Source: Bidens hawaiensis (Eukaryota > Streptophyta > Magnoliopsida > Asterales > Asteraceae). From it: 64,000 bases of DNA. The notes below the pieces were generated by a model. That model was not told where the DNA came from. It saw only the letters and a program-made list of their open reading frames with translations, and did not search any database. A program made the translations under genes and the position numbers. Within the stretch, counting starts at the first letter, position 1, and the number at the start of each line of letters is the position of its first letter. The stretch lies in the NCBI GenBank assembly GCA_021521415.1, contig JAIQDT010000001.1, forward strand, positions 5,828,001 to 5,892,000, in the 5' to 3' direction. This document shows positions 12,481 to 24,420 of this stretch, in pieces.

Positions 12481-12794
12481 TGTAAGTCCCGAAGAAGGAT
12501 CTTTCAATATAATATCAACAATCTCTATGTTAGTGCGGAAATCTAACAAGAGATGATTCAAGAAAAATGAACAAGAATACGTAAACACAATGGGATGCTT
12601 CAAAATATACGCTTATTAAGTCAGATGCTTAAGCAATACAAAACTCGTGTAACACACCAAACAAACTCAATGGCCAGCCTAAACCCTATACAATGAGATC
12701 TATATATAGGGTAGTTAACATAATATCCCAACAAAGGCCCAAATACCAAATACCAAGCCTAACTAAGTACAAACCATCAACTATAGACCCAACA
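12481..12794 (-). repeat. C2 3' LTR
   Basis: 314 bp, alignable to 30729-31046. It contains a stretch near 12670-12700 missing from the other LTR and lacks a ~42-bp piece that the other has, so the copies have diverged well beyond those of element D. Confidence 0.9.
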
Positions 12795-12806
12795 ATCCCC
12801 CCCTTG
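12795..12806 (-). promoter_or_regulatory. C2 polypurine tract
   Basis: AAGGGGGGGAT read on the minus strand, immediately before the LTR start TGTTGGGTC. This is the expected plus-strand primer of reverse transcription. Confidence 0.85.
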
Positions 12807-13549
12807 GTTTGTAGCTTCGTTCTTAATTGTGTTAGGCACAGGAATATGAGTAGCCTTATTAATGGCAGGCCACATAACGTTTACCATGGTCTTTCCTGTC
12901 CGTGGATCCCTAACTCCCTTGGCCTTCTTCAAAAATGACTCATTGGTCTTCATATTAGGAAATCCAGTATCGACTTGACGACGTGAAAGTTCCAGAAGTC
13001 AGTCGCCTGATTTTCATGAGATGGGTTGTGAAATGGAGTATTGATCAGGTCACTAAGATCTACCTATGTCCAAGACCCGAAGTCTTTCATTTTTTTGTAG
13101 TATTCGGTATTCCCAGACCTTCGTTTAACCCACCACATATTCTTGTCAGCATCAAAACCCCACGACATGACTCCAGAACGATCACCATATTTATCCGAGA
13201 ATCCCTTTAGAAAGGTGACAATGAACCTTTCTGGATGATCGGACGACTCAACATTTTGATCGGATTTCTTCATTACGAGGAGCTTTTACTGAATTTCATA
13301 TGATTTCACTTTTGTAATTGGAGGTGCAGACATATATTGTTCCACTGTCTCAGATTCATCAATGTTGGTAGTTGGACGACCACTGGAACTACCACCTTGA
13401 TCAATTGGAGGTGTCCTAGACGTTATGTCATCACTGCTCTTGAATTCATCTCCAAACTTGTGAATAAGTTTTTGTTGGAGGTCTAGATACATAGCAGTCA
13501 ATCCTCCCATGTTGGACTGAAGCTCTTTGATCTTGGAATCCTTTTCAGA
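12807..13549 (-). pseudogene. C2 extra ORF, C-terminal part
   Basis: Continuation of the 19801-21347 reading frame after the CACTA insertion. The first segment (to 13286) reads ...SEKDSKIKELQSNMGGLTAMYLDL, a coiled-coil-like stretch. The next (13273-13064) contains SGVMSWGFDADKNMWWVKR and TEYYKKMKDFGSW. Decayed coding continues almost to the polypurine tract. Proteins with this layout accompany Sirevirus-like copia elements in composite-family genomes (from memory); the function is unknown. Frameshifts and stops near 13280 and 13062 break it. Confidence 0.65.
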
Positions 13550-13576
13550 GTTCACTGCGTGAAAATTTAGATACGG

Positions 13577-14175
13577 TGACACAGAATAAGTGTCACTGTA
13601 TCCATTTCGTCACACATATCCCTTTCAGTCCAAGTGACACCAAAGCCGCCGCCACCATAAATACCATACGGTGACCTTGAAGTTTTGTGACCGTAGGTCT
13701 TAAAAAGTGTGACTAAAAGGTTTCAATATTTTTGCTGGAATCAAGCTTTCGTCTATTAAGTGTGGCTAAAGGTAGCAGCGGTCACATGAATCTATTTTCA
13801 ATGTGACTGTTTCTATTGTATAGTCACAAACATTTATGTTTTAGCGACAACAATTTAATACAACAGTGACAAATTGTAGTAAGTTCAACATGATGTTCTT
13901 ATAAGTGTGGCCGTTTCTTACGTATAGTGACGTGAAAGCTTGTTATTGTCACATTGAATTAAAATTACAGTGACAAAAGGTTTTAAGTAGTCACACATTT
14001 TGTCCCCATCAGTGTGGCTATATCATTCAGTCACACAAAACAAAAACAAAGTCACACTGTGTGACTATTGTCTATCTTTGGTGACACATATTGTATCTGC
14101 CCAAGTTTCAACTTTAAGTGTGGCTACTGTCTATCTTTTGTGACATATAATGTTTTTGCCCACTTTTAACTATAA
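13577..14175. repeat. CACTA left subterminal repeats
   Basis: Dense GTGAC/GTGTGGCTA/AGTCACAC motifs in both orientations, the transposase-binding type of array of CACTA elements. Confidence 0.7.
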
Positions 14176-15610
14176 ATGTGACTAAAAACTAAATTCAATT
14201 AATATATTGTAATTCTAATTAAAAAATCATTAAATTAACATGAAACCCCTAGCTAATGGAAATCCAAATCATATCATATATTAATAATAATATATATCCA
14301 TACATAAGATTGTTCATCACACTAAACATTGAAGTACAATATATATTATCGATCTGTAGGCCGTCTTTGTTGATCGATCATCCTTATGTTAGGATCATCA
14401 TGCAAATCTTCGTCCCTTAAACCAGGTTTTGCTTTTTTCTCTTCTTCTTTGGTGGTGGTGACTCTAGTGGTAGCTGGAGGAACAAAACATGGAAAAAAGT
14501 TAATATATATGAAACAGATTAAAACCAAAGTGGATCGAACTTACTGCATATATGTACAAGAACCACATAGCCCAGTTGCATCCGAAGCCAAAACACCGGT
14601 CACGAATGCAGGCTACCTCGTTAAGAGCTACCGAAACAGTTTGGCGTAACTGTATGTACATTAGCAACTTACAAACCCTTCATTAAAATTTGCACAACTA
14701 CACTTATCCTACTGTAACTAACTATGGTTTGATGTAATGATTCTTACCATCATTAAGATTTTTATTTGGTTGCTTATTGATTTCATCCTATGAAGGGTCT
14801 GTACTTACTTCCATTTGAAAGATAGTCTTCATAGTTACTTCATAGCTCTCTACATCCACAAAATTAAAAACTTGAATAGGTCAATGACAAAGAGCAAAAC
14901 AAGAGGAATGTATATCTTACAATTTCTCCAACTTTCAGTCTCAAACGTTTTTTTATAAATACTAAGGTTAAATATAAAGACTACAATTTGCAACTTACCA
15001 GGTCAACTGGGAAATATGTATGCAGCTTCTTTTGGATTTACTTCTCCCTTGCCCATGGCTCAAACTCGTTCCTGGTTAACTCTTCAAACATTTAAATTTA
15101 ATTAACTGAAGACACTAAATCAGTAACAATATAGACACTTTGTAACTAGTTAAAGATAACTGTTTATTAAAAATAAAACAAACACATAAAAGATAAGTTT
15201 GTAACCTGTTTGACCCATATGAATCAGATCCAACACTCTGCAGTCTTTTGCCTCATTTCCATATATGAGAGTTGTTTTATTTGGTTACAGGTTACAAACA
15301 ACTCATGTTAATTTTACAAGACTGTACGTGGTTTACAAGACTGTACGTGGTTATTACAGTTAAGATATTAAACTGAAAACTAAAATAACAACTTATGTAT
15401 CTACAAACTAAATTACACTATATAAAATTAAACACATTTAACATATAACTTAAATCATCATAAAACCCTAAATCTGAATACATGAAATAAAATAAATAAA
15501 CTAGAAAGAACTGGCATACCACTGATGTCGAACCCACGGGTCAGTAGCATCAATGTCAAATTTGGTCAATTGCAACAAGTCTCGCCAGAAAGTGCATATG
15601 CACACATAAA
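14176..15610. other. CACTA interior, no supported gene
   Basis: AT-rich sequence. Small open frames here (for example 14346-14649) show no recognisable domain. A decayed transposase cannot be excluded but I cannot support one. Confidence 0.5.
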
Positions 15611-15614
15611 CAAA

Positions 15615-16680
15615 CACAAAATTAACATGAATTATACCTAAAATCCCCAAAATTAACATATATTATACCTAAAATCCTCAAAATCAACATATAATATACC
15701 TAAAATCCCCAACATTAACATATACTAGCATGGTGCCCGCGCAATGCAGCGGGGCGCACGCGCAACTCAACATTTAATGTATAGTCTGTGTCGGTGCATA
15801 CGTCAACTTATGACAGTGAGCACATAGCCTAAAATTGGGCGTGTAACTCGTGCAAAACCAGTTGCGTGTAATCAAAGATTGAACACGTGTAACCGGACGG
15901 GAATGCACGTTACTGACATTAAAACATGCTTAACCAATATACAGTAACTTGAAATAAATCATATTTTAAACCAACCCATTTTGGCACCAAACCCGTTCTG
16001 ACTCGACAACGTTCTGATCTGGCCCATTTCTACTCGAACCCGAACCATAACCATTTTATTGTATCGACTCATTCTGACCCTATTGTACTTTTATAAATGA
16101 CCCGAACTCGCTCGACTCGACTTGTTACGCGGTTCTAAATGGTAGCGCGTAACATGCTAAATTTTTGAAATTAAAAACCATAACAATATTATAGACAAAT
16201 TAAAGAGAATAAATTGTTCGTTTTTATGACGTAATTTTTTTGAAAAAATATTAACGTGTGAAAAATTTATGCCCGTTAAAAAGTCGTGAGGTAGTTGGTT
16301 TTGAATTAGGGGGCATATGTGTAACTATTATTAAACTTTACAAAAAAAGATAGTGAAGTTGAGAGACCAAAATTGTAAGTATATTTTGAAAGAATGAAGT
16401 TGTAAGTAAACACTTAATTACCCCTAGTTTTTTAAATTTTGGTGCATTAGGTGTTGTATATATAGCAATGAGTTTGGTACCTCTTAAAATTTAAGAGGTC
16501 CCTAACTCATGCTTTATATATAGTATAGATATAGATATAGATTATACCTAAAATCCCCAAATTAGTATGATTATACCTAAAATCTCCTAAATTAACATGT
16601 ATTATGCCTAATATCTCCTAAATTACATGTATTATGCCTAAATCACAAAAATTAACAAGTATTACCTAAAATCCCGACTT
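15615..16680. repeat. Minisatellite of ~33 bp, split by a Helitron
   Basis: Units of the form AACATATATTATACCTAAAATCCCCAA-like repeat at about 15615-15724 and 16542-16680 with increasing divergence. The two halves rejoin into a normal unit (ACATATA then TTATACC) when the Helitron is removed. Confidence 0.8.
15725..16541 (-). mobile_element. Non-autonomous Helitron (817 bp)
   Basis: On the minus strand it begins TCTATATCTATATC and ends with a GC-rich hairpin (CCCCGCTGCATTGCGCGGG) followed 7 bases later by CTAG. The host bases are A before and T after, as Helitrons require, and there is no target duplication. No coding capacity is visible. Confidence 0.75.
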
Positions 16681-16714
16681 ACAAGAAATATGGTGTAAAT
16701 TAACACGTCCAATC

Positions 16715-18940
16715 TGTAATATGATCCCTACGATCGTTATTATACAATTATTGTTTATATAATCTTTAACCTTATCAATCGGTACATCTGGGGACACTGT
16801 TAACCCAGTACTGTACCTGTTCCGGGGGCAATGTTAACCCAGAAATACTTCTCCGGACTCAGATTGTGATGTCGTTTAGAGTTCCATGGTCACAATTTCT
16901 ATTAGTCGTTTTCTCGTTTTGCGTGCCTAGCACGAATATCCGTTTTATGTTTCAAAAAAATGAGTTTGGTCACACACGACCCGAAAATAGTGGTTGTCTG
17001 ATAATTTAATTTAAAATGTGAAATTATAGCTCGGTTTAGACGTCCCGATTGGCCGCGGGACTCGTTTCCGTCTTTGGCGTACCGGAAACCGTTAAAATCG
17101 GTTAAAAATACCCAAATCATCCGACTTATTTTTGGATGATTCATTTTTACTTGTTTAACTCAATTATATGAAAATAGTCCATTTTTAAGGTTTTTATACA
17201 CCAGTCAGCTCGCTTAAGCGAACTTCACCGGTTTACGCGTTTTAACTTTAAAAGTTTAATAATCAGCACGATTAATTATCCGTTTACTCTCGGATCTTGA
17301 AAGTTTGCACAAATCACTTTTTAATAGTGGGGAATTTTATAAAAATATTTCCAGAATTAATTCTTATATTTAAAATTTATTTATCTATTTTTAAACACCA
17401 TTTAAACACTAAATATGTCGTAAATACCAAACGACCTTAGAAAAATCCCAAATTTTTCTTGGATGTCCCCTGCCATCCACATAGTCCCCTGTAATTTTTC
17501 CAGAACCAAAATCTTCTTTTACATGCCCTTTTTCCAAAACCGAGCTAGAAATCCCTAGAACTCGTTTAACCGAAAAGCCTACTTAGACTTCTCCAACGGA
17601 CCTCAAATTTGGTGTGTGACTTATACATGATATGAAAAGCTTATCTGAAATTTTCCAGAATTTTTCATGATATTTAACTATTTTTCACCATTTTTGGCCA
17701 AAACCGAGCATTAAATTCACCAAATATTCATCCTTTATCCAAAAATTACCAAAAATTCCCAGAACTCATATTTTCATGTGTTTAACACCTCTGTAAAATT
17801 TCATGACCTAACTCTAAAGCATCAACAATCTGTCCAAATTTCCCAAAACCGAACATAACCGAATATACCTTTCGTTTTCCACCACTACAAGCTACAAATT
17901 CATCTTTCCGCCTTATCTAACACTAAATAAAGAGCCTACAAACAACATACCACAATACCAAGCAAGTTACACTCACGATCAAGCCATTTCTTTCATGGTT
18001 ACGGTTATGATACTAAAACAAAGATTTAACCGTAAAAATTCGTTTTTGATTCGTTTAACTCCTTTCTTGGACCAAGATCCCTTGTATAACCCGTATACAT
18101 CACTTGATCATGCAAGAATCGGTTTTCATCTTTGAAACCTCATTTTCTTGCAAACAAACTCAAGAAACGAAGATGGAAACGTATATAATTCGATCTTTAC
18201 CTTGGTTTTTCTTGTTAAAAGTCTCGGTTTTTGATCAAGGAGTTGAGATGATTTGATGAAGTTTGTGGATTGTTGATTGAAAAAAGAAAAAAAAGAAAGT
18301 AAAGGCCATAGAGGCCGATCGGTCTACATGTGGGGGTGGGGTGGGACCCACAAGTTTATTTTTGGCCACTCATTTGGATATCCGCAATCCGGATAATGTT
18401 TTGGATAAACTGGTTCAGTTCGTTTTTCGTTTAAATGTTTAAGTCGGCTTAAAACGAGGCTAAAACGGTCTTTTTCGTCTTAAAAATGAAATTTATATTA
18501 AACCGATTTAAAAACTTAAACCATGACATTTATTAACTTAAAACGTCATATTATTAGTTATTACGCATCTTTTTCGGCTTGATCGATCGTCTCTTGCTCG
18601 GTTTGGTATTAAAGGTTTCGTTTAACGTACCGACGTACTATTAAATCGAAAATCCTTTTTCTGTGCTTTAATCCACTTACCCCGAAGCTTTAATACTTCG
18701 TAACATCACTAAATATCATATATCTCGTCTATAATTGAACCCTCGATTCATTCGGGTTTCAATAACTATCGATCGTTTGATCGCATATTCAATACGGTGA
18801 ATTATATATTCACATACAATCAATACAATGAACCATGTATTCTCGTATAATTACCATGGTAACTCTTGTACCCGACATTACATATGACGTAACTAACGTT
18901 TACCGGTTAGGGTATACCTGGTTTCGTCGGAATCGTTACA
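16715..18940 (-). mobile_element. Probable solo LTR of a gypsy (Tekay-like) element
   Basis: On the minus strand the segment begins TGTAACGATTCCGACGAAAC, a start typical of chromovirus (Tekay-like) LTRs as I know them, and ends ...ATATTACA. It is about 2.2 kb of low-GC, non-coding sequence. No matching 5-bp duplication is seen (CAATC left, CATGG right), so the exact edges or the solo-LTR status are uncertain. Confidence 0.5.
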
Positions 18941-19269
18941 CATGGTGACATAAGCAGTGGTGGTAAGCGGTGGTCGTAGGAATTAAGCGGCACCGGAGAT
19001 GGTTGTGGTTTGGAGTGAACAAAGTGGTGCTCGACGGTGGTGTTTGGCTATGGTGGCGAGCTATAAGACAACGGTGGTGGGGGCTCTGCGTACTGGCGGT
19101 GGCTATTCGAAGGTTGTAGTGGTTAATCGGAGGGTTGAATAGTGTGAGGATGAGATGGTAGAACTAGGGTTTGTAATGGTCAGGGAGTTTTGGTAGGCAA
19201 AAGGAAAATATCTGAGGTTTTTAGGAGGGACAGAGTGATCGACGGAGGGAAAAACCACCACCCAAATTT

Positions 19270-19790
19270 TTAGAGGTCACTACTGTATGGTCATACCTAG
19301 TAACTCATGTAAGTGACCAAATCCAAAACCATTCAGTCACAAAAATAAAAAACTACAATGACGGTTGGTAACAACTGGCCACACACATCCAGTGTGGATA
19401 TCTTACCTGTGTTTTTGGTCACATGAATAAAAAATCAATCAATACCATGGCAGTTGGTAATATTTGGTCAATCTTTTGTTCAGTGTAGCTAGAAACTGTC
19501 TCATTATTTTATTGAAGTGTGGCTAAAATGTGAGTTTATGGTCACGTTCTTTTTGAAAACATGACCAAAGGTATCGTAACGGGCTTTTATTGTCACACGA
19601 AATTGAAGTGTGTGTCTAAAAGATGTGTTTATGGTCAGGTTCATTAAGAAAGTGTGACCAAAGGCCTCGTAACTAGGTTGTTTCATCACACGAATGCTCA
19701 AATGTGTGGCTGAAACTAAGATTAGCCAAAGATTTTTCAAAAGTGTGACAAGACGGTTTTTGAAAAAGTGTGACTATAGCCCAGATCTGA
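19270..19790. repeat. CACTA right subterminal repeats
   Basis: Repeated AGTGTGGCTAAA, GTGTGACCAAAGG and GGTCACA motifs leading to the terminus at 19797. Confidence 0.7.
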
Positions 19791-19800
19791 CATAGTGGTT

Positions 19801-20182
19801 GCTAGCCTCAAGTTCTTGAATGCGCACGACTTTTATAACTGAATCTTGTTCGAGTTCAAAGACCCAACGTTGTAGAGCTTGTAAGTCAACAGGAGCAGCT
19901 TCAAGTACAACCCCCTTTCCTTTATTTTTCAAGAAAGTCTTTTGCATGGCGAGAATCTGTGCAAGCTTCTCGGTGGCACTAGAGCTTGATTGACCCTGCT
20001 TGGTTGGGTCAGATGATCCAGATGGGGTATCAGTATGAGGAATATAGGCCTCAAATTCAAATCACGAGCAATGTCATCAAAAATTTGATCTTGAGTTTGA
20101 GGCCCAACAGTGGATGGACTCGGTTCATCAAGAGTCTTAGGAATTTCGGACTCATGTTGAGGTGGTTGTTGTTGGCTTCTTC

Positions 20183-20249
<67 letters not shown>

Positions 20250-21347
20250 AGCTTCAGTTACCAGCACGCCATGTCTCGGATCTCTCATCCTTCGTTTACA
20301 TGGAATGAGATCGGCGGCTGGTTCCTCGGGGGCATCATCATCTTCATTTAGAGTGACTGCTTGAGGAGGCTTCAAGGTAGTCGACTGTAGTGATTATTTA
20401 AAAGTCTCTAAATCTTTTAGTTGCTCAGTAGTCGGAGCACTATCTGTTTCACGGTGTTCTATCTCTTCATCTTCATCGTCAGAACTGATCTCAAGTGTAG
20501 CAGCACGCCTTTGAGTTAGCGCCACATGCTCTTCAGCAACTTGAGCTATAACCGGTACAGTTTCTGTTTCAGCAAATTGTCCAAATTTAACTAAATCATG
20601 GAGGCCCTGATAAACGATCTTTGACCTTTACAGGACTGTTTCACCAATCAAAAGGTATTTGGTCCCATCGACTTCATATCTAATGTCTCAACAGATTTAG
20701 CAAAGGCAGGGTAATGTGAATCAAAAATCATCTGTAAGAATCGAGGATACATTAGAAATATCTCCTTCTTCTTCCCCTATAGGTTGCTGAACATTTCATC
20801 AAAAATGAACTTGGAATAATTGAAATTCCAATCCATTATCAGAGCAACCACAGCCGACACCTGGATGTGGCTAATCTCATCGGATCCTCCTTTTCGACCT
20901 GACACACACGTAAAGAATGTGTGTATCAAGAATCTCCAGTAGGGATGGAAAACATTCTTGATTGAAAGAGGATAAGTTCCCTCATAACCCATTCTAGTCA
21001 ATACTTTAGTAACAGCATCAATCGAGTATTCCGTTGGGTAATCAGGTTGATCCCCAAACAGCAGCACCTCACGTATAACAGCCTCAGATATCATGACCGG
21101 CTTCTTTTGAACAGTGGAGATTATAGTTATGGCTCCACCCCGTGCTTGTTGATTTATCGAGGCATTTTTCCATAATTCAGTTATCATCTTCTTGCAAATA
21201 ATCGGAGTTTCTTGTAATGCGTGAGAAATCCTACACGTGTTGAGACCAACGATCATGGACTTGAACTCCTTGTGTGCCAAAGGAGTATCAAACAGATGTC
21301 CATAAATATTTTGAGTATCGACAAACTTCAATAGAGCCTAATCAGTC
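19801..21347 (-). pseudogene. C2 extra ORF, N-terminal and middle part
   Basis: The start ATG is near 21347 (MTD), followed at once by a TAG, then an open stretch 21331-20777. That stretch has SRISHALQETP-like, MITELWKNA, RMGYEGTYPLSIK, HPYWRFLIHTFFTC and SKFIFDEMFSNL segments. The same arrangement (MGYEG, W+FLIHT, NFSK+IFD+M) is characteristic of the extra protein of Asteraceae copia elements from memory. A middle section 20776-20376 is decayed. Frame 20375-19929 is acidic then Thr-rich through a (GTT)n tract, and the frame toward 19801 (FELEQDSVIKVV, IQELEASN) is coiled-coil-like. The function is unknown; it lies downstream of RNase H in the same orientation, in the env position. Confidence 0.7.
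20184..20249. repeat. (GTT)n microsatellite
   Basis: 22 uninterrupted trinucleotides. In the minus-strand reading frame they encode a poly-Thr run inside the extra ORF. Confidence 0.95.
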
Positions 21348-23649
21348 ATTACTGCAACAAATGAGACAAGTTAGTAAATGTTTACATGACTAGAGTAACA
21401 ATCATAAATTCAGGGGTACAATTATTATTTTCTTAAACATTTAGGATCAATTTTGATAAAAACACATTTGATGGACCATAAATGATCAATAATAACAATA
21501 TTATAATGGATATCAGTCCAGGAGACTGTTTCCTGTCCATGTAAAGAGATTTCGGTCAATGTATGGAGTTCTCGGTCAAAGGAGACATATTCTCTATTCA
21601 AGTCCACCGAGAACAGGGGTTCTCGATCAGGGGTAAGAGATTTTGGTCAACGAAAGTCAACCGATAAATCTTGGTTGGTCTAAGAGTTTTCGGTCAACAT
21701 ATTAGGGAAGAGGTCCTATGAATTTGTCCTCGGGAGACGTGTCGTCTTCTACAACAAGACCGAAAACGCCATGGAACCTGCAATAAAATCTTGAATTCCT
21801 AATATTCAACCCTAACATGTTCCCAACATTGTTATAATAAAAAAAACTAATACAACCACATAATTAGTGTATGAATCATCAACAAAGTCCATCTATCCAT
21901 AAGGACACATATCAATTGGTTTCGTAAAGATCAATTAAATCGCTCTTGTGTTCATTACCTGTGAGTGAATCAAAAAGCACCGAGTAAAACTTGAATGAGA
22001 TTAGTATAACCAGGTTAGGGTTTTCGGCCTAATGGTTTTATCGTAGATGAATTTTGAAAGGAATGCCAATAATTGAGGTTCATGAAACCTTTTATATGCC
22101 AAGCTTTGTGGGCTGAGAACCCACTAATAAACCAACCAGACAAGCCCAACAAGCAAAATTGTGGGCCAAGATCCCATAATGACCCGTATAAGCTCAACCA
22201 GATGAGATCAAGAAGAAACAAAAGGCCCAAAGCCAAATTTTAATATAACCAGTTGACAAGACCAGGCCCAAAAGAGTTTACCCACATCAAGGAAAATCCA
22301 ATTTGAACGCATGATTTGAGGAGAGTAGTTTCGATATGAAAACAAAAAACAAAATAAAATGAAAATTAAACAAATAACAAATATAACATGAAACACCAGT
22401 TTTCTTGTAATTTAACATAATTTTGGGATCAAATTTCAGTTTTTGATAAAAAAATCTCCGCCTTTTATGAAAAGATTCGAACAGGGAATCTTATTGATTA
22501 AGGTGATGTCACAAGGATTCATGTTCAACGTTATTGTGGCATAGAGAAACAGGTTGATAGCAGGTACAAAACTTAGCATGATTTTCATTGCGTCAGTGAT
22601 ATGGATTAGGTTCAGTTATGCATAAAACTTAGATGGACATCACTTATGGATCTGTGATGCCACCTATCTCTTCTCAAAACGTATTTGGCTTTCCCCATAT
22701 CACCCCAATTTGACTCCAACCCTCTAGTGCTTGATCAAAAATTTGTAGGAAGCAATAAAACTTTTGAGGTTTAAGCTTATTGAAAAATAACAGCCCAAAT
22801 TATATACATACTCAACATCATATTTTTTTTAACTAAATAACAAGCATTTGTAAGTCCCGAATCTGGATCACTACATTATAAAAGTACAATATTTTTTGGT
22901 GATCAAGACACTAACGGGCTCGTGTATATTGGGTAATTGCTTTTCTGCCTATCATCCGGAGAGATGTATATGGATACATGCACATTTCTTCAAAATGAAT
23001 CTCCACAGCAAGTTTAGCATGTTTAGTTTATATCACTTCTACTTTTACGCATCGTGGAAAGCTACCATACAAATCAATGACTATTCTCGAGCCTTTAAAG
23101 CTTAATAACTTCACCCGTTAAGCTTCCAAAGGTTGGATCGATTTTTATTTAAAAGAAGCTTCAAAAAGCTGTTAACTGAATAGTTATATCTTTTCCCAGA
23201 GAGTTACAGAAGACACACATGTTAAGAACTCAGTCACCCTGGTCACTCTTTAACTTTTAGGTAAATGGCTATCCCGTATGAACACAAGTGGTTTACATGA
23301 ACAAACACATATGAGAATACGTGTCCCTCCAACTTAGAATTACCGACATAATTTTAAGTGAAAGAATTCAAAACACAAAACACATCACAATCACCCCGGA
23401 TGCTTTCAGTCTTTAGATAAATGGTTATCCTGTGAATCTACGAGTAGATTACCGGACCAAACATATACAAGTATATGTCCTTCAAACTTGAGCAACCGGC
23501 ATAATTTTAAGCAAGAATGAATCTTGAAAAACACAATCAAATTTTTTTTAATAAACACACACACACACACACACGCTTTTTGAATTTTTTAATTTTCTCC
23601 CCCTAAATTTGTGCAAAATAAAAATGTACAAATTTATTCTCAAAAAGAC
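21348..23649 (-). other. C2 spacer between RNase H and extra ORF
   Basis: No supported coding. It contains a cluster of CGGTCAA/TTCTCGGTC motifs at 21530-21770, the reverse complement of motifs in the 5' leader of the same element, and a (CA)n run near 23556-23576. Confidence 0.6.
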
Positions 23650-24420
23650 TCAATCCTCGAAACCAAACATCTTAAGAAAGCTCACAAGCACATTAAATTT
23701 GGTTGTTCCGACCGGTTTTGTAAATAAGTCCGCCGCATTATTATCAGTGTGAACTTGTTCAAGATGAATCAATTTTCGGTCAAAAAAGTCGAGAATAAAA
23801 TGCATTTTAATATCGATGTGCTTGGTTTTGGAGTGTTGAACAGGAATCTTAACAATTGCAATGGCAGCATCATTATTACAAAAGATAGGAGTATCAAGAA
23901 ATTCCAAACCGTAATCCAGCAGATGATTTTGCATCCAGATAACATGTGAGTAGCAAGCTGACGCAGCAACATATTCAGCCTCGACAGTTGAGGTAGATAA
24001 CGTTTGTTGCTTCTTGCATTGCCATGAGATGAGAAGATCTCCCAAAAACTGGCAGCCAGCAAATGTGGATTTCCTATCAATGTCATCTCCACCATAATTG
24101 CTATCAGCAAAAGCATAATGATCAAAATCTGAGTTTTTTGGATACCAAAAACCAAACTTCGGTTGTCTTTTCAGATATCTAAAAATACGTTTTACAGCAG
24201 TTAAATGAGAGAGTTTAGGGTTAGCCTGGAAGCGAGCATACTGGCAGACAGCGAACATGATGTCATGACGAATGGCGGTGAGATACATTAGGGACCCGAT
24301 CAACGATCGATAGTACATTTGATCTACGAGACTCCCTTCCGGATCAGACGTAAGGAGTGGCCTTTCCGCCATAGGAGTGGTAGCACTCTTGGAATCTTGA
24401 AACTCAAATTTTGCAAGCAT
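23650..24420 (-). CDS. C2 RT C-terminus and RNase H domain (open frame)
   Basis: A 256-residue open frame covering the end of RT and the copia RNase H. Motifs are RSLIGSLMYLTAIRHDIMFA, FADSNYGGDDIDRKST (the first acidic residue), QTLSTSTVEAEYVAAS (the catalytic Glu in VEAEY) and ADLFTKPVG near the C-terminus. Family members normally read DSDYGG, so the Asn may be a substitution. It is the longest undamaged pol segment of C2. It ends at the usual position after FTKP...; the upstream RT is frameshifted. Confidence 0.85.
   Translation of the reverse strand: MLAKFEFQDSKSATTPMAERPLLTSDPEGSLVDQMYYRSLIGSLMYLTAIRHDIMFAVCQYARFQANPKLSHLTAVKRIFRYLKRQPKFGFWYPKNSDFDHYAFADSNYGGDDIDRKSTFAGCQFLGDLLISWQCKKQQTLSTSTVEAEYVAASACYSHVIWMQNHLLDYGLEFLDTPIFCNNDAAIAIVKIPVQHSKTKHIDIKMHFILDFFDRKLIHLEQVHTDNNAADLFTKPVGTTKFNVLVSFLKMFGFED

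Larger units (their letters stand above)
13553..19797. mobile_element. CACTA (EnSpm/CMC) transposon, non-autonomous
   Basis: It starts CACTGCGTGA and ends ...GACATAGTG, so the termini are imperfect inverted repeats beginning CACT. GTT is duplicated at 13550-13552 and 19798-19800, the 3-bp duplication expected for CACTA elements. Both ends carry many short direct and inverted GTGTGGCTA/AGTGTGAC motifs (13577-14175 and 19270-19790), typical subterminal repeats. No transposase is recognisable inside. It interrupts the C2 extra ORF; removing the element and one GTT copy would leave that frame continuous at this point. Confidence 0.85.

Noticed and set aside
16715..18940. Full gypsy element inside the CACTA
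   Set aside because: No internal coding region or second LTR copy is present; at most a solo LTR.
19986..20351. Cys-rich plus-strand frame with a poly-Cys run
   Set aside because: The poly-Cys is just the (GTT)n microsatellite read in another frame, opposite the extra ORF of C2.
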